Source of the DNA: a bacterium
GTDB lineage: Bacteria > Gemmatimonadota > Gemmatimonadetes > Gemmatimonadales > Gemmatimonadaceae
Assembly (NCBI GenBank): GCA_021802745.1
Contig: JAJZRK010000016.1
Span: 9,249-23,267, forward strand
Direction of reading: 5' to 3'
Length of the DNA stretch: 14,019 nucleotides
Part shown: positions 1 to 4,663 of the stretch, piece after piece
Numbering within the stretch: the stretch's first letter is position 1
How the letters are laid out: each line of letters opens with the position of its first letter
Notes under the pieces: generated by a model
The model's database searches: none
The model's input: the letters and a program-made list of their open reading frames with translations, nothing else
Told to the model about the DNA's origin: nothing
Program-made: the position numbers and the translations under genes

Positions 1-371
1 GCGATGCAGGGTCGCCCGGTCAGCCGCGAGAACTCGTCAATGACGGTCTGTGGAAAGCCACGCGGGTATGTCGGGAAGGGCTGGGCGAGGTGCACCCCCG
101 CCAGCTCCCAGTGCCCGGTGGTGCTGTCCTTGCCCTTTGACATGGGGCAGAGCACGCCATGCGCGGCCGTGGGGGTCGCGACCACGGTGAGCCCGGCGAT
201 GGGCGCGAGGTTGCCGAGCCCCGCGCGTTCGAGGTTCGGCAGGTCGAACCCGCCGACGGCGCGCGCCGTGTTGGCGAGCGTGTGCGACCCCTCGTCGCCG
301 TACTCGTCGGCGTCGGCCGCCTCGCCAATGCCGACGCCGTCGAGGACGAGAATGCAAGCGCGGCGGCTCAC
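1..371 (-). CDS. deoB: Phosphopentomutase, N-terminal part (cut by window edge)
   Basis: Phosphopentomutase interconverts (deoxy)ribose-1-phosphate and (deoxy)ribose-5-phosphate in nucleoside salvage; it is a cytosolic metal enzyme of the alkaline phosphatase superfamily. About 123 of the usual ~390 residues are visible. The N-terminus reads ILVLDGVGIGEAADADEYGD, whose DGVGIGE (D11) is the first metal site of the family. KGKDSTTGHWE at residues 79-89 places Thr85 where the phosphorylated Thr85 of the Bacillus cereus enzyme lies. PFPTYPRGFP and LTGRP follow, both typical of DeoB. The start is a GTG at 371 whose GTGA overlaps the alr stop, so translation is probably coupled to alr; no strong ribosome binding site is seen. 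The reading frame stays open to base 1 and the C-terminal metal ligands lie outside the window. Product identity is secure from the motifs. Confidence 0.93.
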   Translation of the reverse strand, partial: MSRRACILVLDGVGIGEAADADEYGDEGSHTLANTARAVGGFDLPNLERAGLGNLAPIAGLTVVATPTAAHGVLCPMSKGKDSTTGHWELAGVHLAQPFPTYPRGFPQTVIDEFSRLTGRPCI

Positions 372-1468
372 GCGACGTGCCCGGCGTAGCGCCGCGGCAG
401 GCGCTGCCGCAGCCCGGTGAGCAGCTCGTACGGCGACATGAAGTCGGCGAACTCCGCCACCTGCTCCGCCGTGATCAGCGTGTCGCCGTCGCGGCCCACG
501 AGCGTCACGACGTCGCCGGCGCGGCAGGGCACGTCCGTGACGTCAATCATGGTCATGTCCATCGTCACGACGCCCGCAATGCAGGTGCGCGCGCCGTTGA
601 TGAGGGCGGGCCCCTTGTTGCCGAGGGAGCGGCGATACCCGTCGGCGTAGCCGATGCCGAGCGTGGCCACGCGGCGGCGGCCCACGGCGCGCCACGTCGC
701 CGCATAGCTCACCGTGTCGCCGTCCTGGAGCTCGTGCGTCTCGAGGACGCGGGCGCGCACGTGCACGACGGGTTCGGGATAGAGCTGCGCGCCGTCGCCC
801 GACCCGACACCATACAGAAACACCCCGGGACGAATGAACGACCAGGGTGACGCGCCGCGGCGCACGGTGCCCGCGCTGTTCTGGGCGTGCAGCAGGGCCG
901 GGCGCACAGGGAGCGCCGAGAGCGCCTGCCGGAAGCGCTCCTCCTGCGCCTCCCACGACCCGTCATTTCGCTCGGCGGAGTGGAAGTGCGTGAAGGCTCC
1001 CGCGGGAGGATGCGCCCGTACGAGGTCGGCAACCTCGCCGATCTGATCCCAGCGAATGCCGGCGCGATGCATCCCCGTCTCGATGGCCAGATGCCACGCC
1101 CCGCCCCCGCTCTCCGCCCACGCGGCAATCGCCGCCGGATCGCCCAGCGTGACCACCGCCCGCGCCGCCCGGGCGGCGGCGAAGTCGCCGGGCAGGAGCG
1201 GCGAGAAGACATAGATCGGCCGTTCAATGCCGGCCGCGCGCAGCTCCTCGACCTCGCGCACGGTGGCGACGCCAAAGCCGTGCGGATCGAGCTGTTCGAG
1301 CGCACGGGCGCACGGTACGGCCCCGAGCCCATAGGCATCGGCCTTCACCATGGGGACCAGCGGCACGCCCGCGTGCCGCTGCAGCGCCTGCCCATTGCGC
1401 ACCAGCGCGCCGAGGTCAACGTCAACCCAGGCGCGCGTCGTTTCCGCCGCAGTAGATTGCTTGGTCAT
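368..1468 (-). CDS. alr: Alanine racemase
   Basis: This PLP enzyme converts L-alanine to D-alanine for peptidoglycan. The 366-residue length matches the family (about 360). The PLP lysine is K42 in PMVKADAYGLG, the arginine of GMHRAGI is R135, and the second catalytic base is Y255 in VSYAATW, followed by GIGYADGYRRSLGNKG (272-287) and the C-terminal SPYELLTGLRQRLPRRY. A GTG at 1477 is also in frame, but I prefer the ATG at 1468: neither has a clear Shine-Dalgarno, and a possible -10 box lies so close that the GTG might not be transcribed. It overlaps deoB by 4 nt, indicating one operon, although the pairing has no obvious metabolic logic. The divergent mazG start is only 35 nt away. Confidence 0.95.
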   Translation of the reverse strand: MTKQSTAAETTRAWVDVDLGALVRNGQALQRHAGVPLVPMVKADAYGLGAVPCARALEQLDPHGFGVATVREVEELRAAGIERPIYVFSPLLPGDFAAARAARAVVTLGDPAAIAAWAESGGGAWHLAIETGMHRAGIRWDQIGEVADLVRAHPPAGAFTHFHSAERNDGSWEAQEERFRQALSALPVRPALLHAQNSAGTVRRGASPWSFIRPGVFLYGVGSGDGAQLYPEPVVHVRARVLETHELQDGDTVSYAATWRAVGRRRVATLGIGYADGYRRSLGNKGPALINGARTCIAGVVTMDMTMIDVTDVPCRAGDVVTLVGRDGDTLITAEQVAEFADFMSPYELLTGLRQRLPRRYAGHVA

Positions 1469-1479
1469 TGGAACCACAA

Positions 1480-1509
1480 AAGTTAGCGGCCGTGAGGGTG
1501 GCGATGCAA
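1480..1509 (-). promoter_or_regulatory. Possible alr promoter giving a near-leaderless transcript
   Basis: On the minus strand a TTGCAT (1504-1509) lies 18 bp upstream of TAACTT (1480-1485), the only AT-rich spot in the short alr/mazG divergent gap. Transcription would start near 1473, about 5 nt before the alr ATG at 1468, which would explain the missing ribosome binding site. The -35 match is poor (TTG only), so this is a weak prediction from pattern alone. Confidence 0.25.
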
Positions 1510-2346
1510 GAAAAGAAGACGCTCGACGACGCGCTGGCCATCATGCGCGACCTGCGCTCCCGGGACGCCTGGGACCGCGCACAGACCCATGCCTCCCTGC
1601 GCCCGTATCTCAACGAGGAGATGCACGAGCTCGACGACGCGCTGCTGTCCGGCGACGACGAGGCGATGTGCAGCGAACTGGGCGATGTGCTCCTCCAGGT
1701 GCTGTTTCATTCGATCATCGCCGAAGCGCGGGGCGCGTTTGACGTCCACGACGTCGCGGGCTCGCTCGTGGCGAAGATGACCAAGCGGCATCCGTGGCTG
1801 TACGAGCAGAAAAACAACAGAGAGACAACAGAGAGACAACAGAGAGACAACAGCGCCCCGGCCGACGATTCCCAGCGGGAGCCGTGGGAGCAGATGAAGG
1901 CGCGCGGGCGAAAGTCGCTGGCCGAGGGGCTGCCGCAGGGGCTGCCGAGCCTGCACCGCGCGCACCGGCTGCAGGAACGCGCGGCGGGGGTCGGGTTCGA
2001 CTGGCCCGATGCGCAGGGACCGTCGGACAAGGTGCGTGAAGAGCTGGCCGAAGTGGCCGAACTCATCGCGCGCGACGGCCACGAGTTTCCCACCCATGGG
2101 GTGCCGAGCGGCGATCCGCGCCACGCCGCGCTCGAGGGTGAGCTCGGTGACCTGCTGTTTGCCGTGGTCAACCTCTGCCGCAAGTGCGGCGTGCACCCCG
2201 CCCTCGCGCTCGACCACGCGAATGCCAAGTTCCAGCGGCGCTTCGAGGCCATCGAGGTTCTCGCCGCCGCGCGCGGCATTGACGTGCGCACGGCCGGGCT
2301 CGCTGCACTCGACGCGATCTGGGACGAGGTGAAGCGGGGCGAGTAG
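1504..2346 (+). CDS. mazG: Nucleoside triphosphate pyrophosphohydrolase MazG
   Basis: MazG hydrolyses (d)NTPs to NMP plus pyrophosphate and is linked to nucleotide-pool cleaning and, in E. coli, to (p)ppGpp levels. The 280-residue protein has two MazG domains. The first has EEMHE (E38, E39, E42) and ELGD (E58, D61), followed by KRHPWLY. The second has REELAE (E179, E180, E183) and ELGD (E213, D216), followed by HANAKFQRRFEAIE. GFDWPD marks the start of the second half, as in E. coli MazG (263 aa). The ATG at 1504 is chosen because GAGGG ends 5 nt upstream; an in-frame TTG at 1468 would overlap alr. Oddities: the inter-domain linker (residues 104-117) is encoded by an 11-bp tandem repeat, the second domain has a short insertion (HEFPTHGVPSGD), the CPWD motif of E. 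coli is replaced by DAWD, and the stop codon lies in a 12-bp repeat. Confidence 0.93.
   Translation: MQEKKTLDDALAIMRDLRSRDAWDRAQTHASLRPYLNEEMHELDDALLSGDDEAMCSELGDVLLQVLFHSIIAEARGAFDVHDVAGSLVAKMTKRHPWLYEQKNNRETTERQQRDNSAPADDSQREPWEQMKARGRKSLAEGLPQGLPSLHRAHRLQERAAGVGFDWPDAQGPSDKVREELAEVAELIARDGHEFPTHGVPSGDPRHAALEGELGDLLFAVVNLCRKCGVHPALALDHANAKFQRRFEAIEVLAAARGIDVRTAGLAALDAIWDEVKRGE
1814..1853 (+). repeat. 11-bp tandem repeat inside mazG
   Basis: Three perfect copies of AGAGAGACAAC at 1819-1829, 1830-1840 and 1841-1851, with partial copies on both sides (ACAAC before, AG after), give about 3.6 units. They encode the polar linker RETTERQQRDN. The tract is A-rich in a GC-rich gene. Three units make 33 bp and keep frame; a change of one unit (11 bp) would shift it. 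Confidence 0.95.
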
Positions 2347-2380
2347 CGGGGCGAGTAGCCGGGCGAGTAGCGGGGCGCGC
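2334..2380 (+). repeat. 12-bp tandem repeat across the mazG stop codon
   Basis: The unit GCGGGGCGAGTA occurs at 2334-2345 and 2346-2357, with one mismatch at 2358-2369, then partially at 2370-2380. The first unit encodes the end of MazG (RGE plus stop). Because the period is a multiple of three, a TAG recurs in the same frame at 2344, 2356 and 2368, giving three in-frame stops. Confidence 0.9.
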
Positions 2381-2416
2381 AGCCGCTCGGGCCGCGGCGC
2401 CGGGCCGGATGGACGA

Positions 2417-2446
2417 AGCGGCGCGCCTCGCTGGGGGCGCGCCGCT
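2417..2446. terminator. Strong hairpin between convergent mazG and the beta-barrel gene
   Basis: An 11-bp perfect stem (AGCGGCGCGCC at 2417-2427 with GGCGCGCCGCT at 2436-2446) encloses an 8-nt loop. It lies between two convergent genes and could end transcription in both directions. There is no good U-tract on either side (CGTTCATGTCC downstream on plus), so it is a GC-hairpin type at best. A second, smaller stem (CCAGGT / ACCTGG, 2457-2474) follows. Nothing else gene-like is seen in 2347-2517. Confidence 0.55.
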
Positions 2447-2517
2447 CGTTCATGTCCAGGTCGTCCCACCTGGTTGTCAAGCGCGAGCGCCGAAGCGCAC
2501 GCGAACCACCGCGTCCG

Positions 2518-3126
2518 TCAGCGCGGCCCCGGCCGGATGCCGCCGCTGATGAAGGCGATGGAGAAGCTGGTGTACTTGGCGTTGAACCCGTCGAGGTCGG
2601 CGCCCACCGTGCGCAGCTCGGCGCCGATGCGGCTCCGCTTCGAGATGGGCAGCTCGATGCCGGCACCGAACGCCTGCCCCATGCCGGTGCTCGCCACCTC
2701 ATCGCCCGTCGTGGTGTCGAACTTGCCGACGCGGTTCCACGTCAGCGACGCGAACGCGTAGGGCAGGACATACGAGCGCTCGCGCAGGCCCGAGACCACC
2801 ACGCCGAGCCCCGGCGAGAGATAGGTCCAGCCCGTCGTGGCATCCGCGCTCTCGGCGCCGGCCGCGAGCGGAAGGTCCAGCCGCCAGCCAATGAAGTGCT
2901 GCGGCCCGAACGTACGCTGGATGCTCAGCCCCATGGCGTAGCCCGTCTTGCCGACGCGCTTCAGGTTGCCCGTCGGGTTGGCCACGCCGAGCGTGAAGTA
3001 CGTCGAGGTCGGCCGGCCGCCGAACGACTGCTGCGGAAGCTCCGTGGTGCGTCCCTCGCCAACCGCGACCTGCGCACCGGCCGTCGCCGACGCCGCCAGC
3101 ATGAGACCTGCCAGGCGACGCATCAT
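2518..3126 (-). CDS. Secreted protein, probable outer-membrane beta-barrel
   Basis: The 202-residue protein begins MMRRLAGLMLAASATAGAQ, a clear Sec signal peptide probably cut near residue 19. The rest has alternating short hydrophobic/aromatic stretches with glycines and turns (STYFTLGVANPTGNL, GYAMGLSIQRTFG, FIGWRLDLPLAAG, YVLPYAFASLTWNRVG, FGAGIELPISKRSRIGAELR, YTSFSIAFISGG). This pattern is typical of small outer-membrane barrels of the OmpW/OmpX/opacity-protein kind. No catalytic motif is seen. Its ATG at 3126 overlaps the lipoprotein stop (ATGA), with GGAGAG a few bases upstream, so the two are co-translated and may work together at the outer membrane. The exact family is not recognised; the barrel assignment is inferred from pattern. 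Confidence 0.7.
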   Translation of the reverse strand: MMRRLAGLMLAASATAGAQVAVGEGRTTELPQQSFGGRPTSTYFTLGVANPTGNLKRVGKTGYAMGLSIQRTFGPQHFIGWRLDLPLAAGAESADATTGWTYLSPGLGVVVSGLRERSYVLPYAFASLTWNRVGKFDTTTGDEVASTGMGQAFGAGIELPISKRSRIGAELRTVGADLDGFNAKYTSFSIAFISGGIRPGPR

Positions 3127-3599
3127 GAGCCACTCTCCAGGCGCTGTTGCAGTTCGCGATACACACTCGTCCACCCGGCTTCCGCCGTGTTGACGAGCGT
3201 CGCCGTCAGGGTCGTCGTGCCGCGATAGCGCGACTCGATGCCCATGCGGATGCGTCCCTCCGCCGTCTTGATGCGGATGGTCATGCGCTCTTCCGTCAGG
3301 TACTGGCCGAAGCGGACGTCGCTCGAACGCCACTCGGTCTGCAGGTAGCCGCCCTCGCGATCCATGATGCGGATGGCGGCGCGCTCTCCAACGACGTCAA
3401 TCACGGTACGCCACACGCGATCGGCGTTCGTGGACTGGATGGGGATGTCGACCCAGTACGGCCACTCCCGCACCGTAATTTCGGCGGGCAGCGAGGCGAT
3501 CGCCGCCACGCGCACAGGCGCCTTCGCCGCGCAGCCCGCCGTCGCGGCCAGCGCGAGCGTCATGGCGAGCCACCGGATTGAGAACCGCTTGGTCTGCAT
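3123..3599 (-). CDS. Small lipoprotein with BamC-like features
   Basis: The 158-residue protein starts MQTKRFSIRWLAMTLALAATAGCAAKA, a signal peptide followed by a cysteine (C23) in a lipobox-like TAGC; the -3 threonine is less usual. After a short linker, residues 59-90 (ADRVWRTVIDVVGERAAIRI, then MDREGGYLQTEW) resemble the W-x2-helix / I-x-D-x2-G-x-I-x-T-x-W pattern of the helix-grip domains of BamC/NlpB-type lipoproteins. That likeness is my reading, not a database result. A TTG at 3614 is in frame, but the ATG at 3599 has GAGGAA 4 nt upstream. It overlaps the downstream beta-barrel gene by 4 nt. A role in the outer membrane or its assembly is plausible; function is unknown. Confidence 0.72.
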   Translation of the reverse strand: MQTKRFSIRWLAMTLALAATAGCAAKAPVRVAAIASLPAEITVREWPYWVDIPIQSTNADRVWRTVIDVVGERAAIRIMDREGGYLQTEWRSSDVRFGQYLTEERMTIRIKTAEGRIRMGIESRYRGTTTLTATLVNTAEAGWTSVYRELQQRLESGS

Positions 3600-3628
3600 G
3601 CAATTCCTCAGCAAGTGGGGATAGGTCT

Positions 3629-3658
3629 ACGGTAGGTTCAGCAACGCGGGAGTGTCAA
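3629..3658 (-). promoter_or_regulatory. Sigma70-type promoter for the lipoprotein/beta-barrel pair
   Basis: On the minus strand a perfect TTGACA (3653-3658) lies 18 bp upstream of TACCGT (3629-3634), which keeps T1, A2 and T6 of the -10 consensus. Transcription would begin near 3621, leaving a leader of about 22 nt with GAGGAA before the ATG at 3599. This is the best promoter match in the window. Confidence 0.55.
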
Positions 3659-3759
3659 GAGAAGACGAGAACGCGTCTCACTTGGCGTCGCAGCACGTGG
3701 TGTGACGTGGCGCCCGCTCACAAGATCATAGCACGCGGCGCCCACTGCTGGCGAGCCGC

Positions 3760-3776
3760 CGGGCGACCGCCGCCCG
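3760..3776 (-). terminator. Possible hairpin after tesB
   Basis: A 6-bp stem CGGGCG / CGCCCG (3760-3765 with 3771-3776) and a 5-nt loop lie about 12 nt past the tesB stop. There is no U-tract, so termination is only suggested by position. Confidence 0.25.
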
Positions 3777-3787
3777 ACGGACGCGCG

Positions 3788-4663
3788 CTATCGCGACTCG
3801 TCGCGCAGGCGAATGAGCCCTTCCTGCGCCACCGACGCCACCAGTTCGCCGGCGCGGGTGTAGACCGCGCCGCGCGTAAAGCCGCGCGCCCCGGCCGCGG
3901 CGGGGCTCTCCATGGCGTACAGCAGCCAGTCGTCCGCCCGGAACGGCCGATGCAGCCAGAGCGAGTCGTCGCGCGACGCGATCTGCAGGCGTCGGTCGCG
4001 ATACGCCACCCCGTGCGGGTGCAACGCCGTGGGCAGGAGTCCATAGTCCGATGCATAGGCGAGCACCGCCTGATGGATGATGCGATCATCGGGGAGGCGC
4101 GACATGGCGCGAAACCAGACGTACCGCACCGGTTCGCGCGTCTCCGCCACGAACGGGTCGGCGGGGTTCACCGGGCGGAAGTCAATGGGCCGGTCCTGCG
4201 TGAGCACCGCGCGCATGGCCTCGGGGATCCGGTCCACCCGCTGGCGCACCAGGTCGAGCTCGGTCGTGAGCGACTCTGGCGGCGGCACATCCGGCATCGG
4301 GGTCTGGTGCTCCAGCCCCGGCTCGCTCACATGAAACGAGGCCGACAGATGGAAGATCGCCTCGCCATGCTGGATGGCGGTCACGCGCCGGCTGGTGAAG
4401 CTGCCGCCGTCGCGCGGCCGGTCCACGAAGAAGATGATCGGCACCTTCAGGTCGCCGGCCCGCAGGAAGTAGCCGTGCACCGAATGCGCGTCGCGCCCGG
4501 CGGTCACCGTGCGCTGCGCCGCCACCAGCGCCTGCGCAAAGACCTGCCCGCCGAACACCCGGCCCGAGCCGATGTCGCGGTTGGTGCCACGATAGATGTT
4601 CACCTCGAGCGGCTCGAGCTCGAGCAGCGAGAGCAGCTCGCCAACCACGGAGTCACTCGCCAT
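3788..4663 (-). CDS. tesB: Acyl-CoA thioesterase II
   Basis: TesB hydrolyses acyl-CoA to free fatty acid and CoA in the cytosol through two fused hotdog folds. Length (291 aa) matches E. coli TesB (286). The first half has GRVFGGQVFAQALVAAQRTV and HSVHGYFLRAGD. The second has LAYASDYGLLPTAL (catalytic-type D206), LQIASRDDSLWLHRPF and LVASVAQEGLIR (Q280). The third member of the E. coli triad, Thr228, appears here as Ser230, a conservative change. The ATG at 4663 overlaps the aldehyde dehydrogenase stop by 11 nt and has no evident ribosome binding site, so translation is probably coupled to the upstream gene. It is the last gene of the minus-strand operon. If the ALDH makes acetate or fatty acids, a thioesterase is a loose functional fit only. 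Confidence 0.93.
   Translation of the reverse strand: MASDSVVGELLSLLELEPLEVNIYRGTNRDIGSGRVFGGQVFAQALVAAQRTVTAGRDAHSVHGYFLRAGDLKVPIIFFVDRPRDGGSFTSRRVTAIQHGEAIFHLSASFHVSEPGLEHQTPMPDVPPPESLTTELDLVRQRVDRIPEAMRAVLTQDRPIDFRPVNPADPFVAETREPVRYVWFRAMSRLPDDRIIHQAVLAYASDYGLLPTALHPHGVAYRDRRLQIASRDDSLWLHRPFRADDWLLYAMESPAAAGARGFTRGAVYTRAGELVASVAQEGLIRLRDESR

Noticed and set aside
2452..3228. 258-codon plus-strand open frame
   Set aside because: It lies opposite two minus-strand genes with signal peptides and ribosome binding sites, and it begins past the mazG terminator hairpin with no ribosome binding site.
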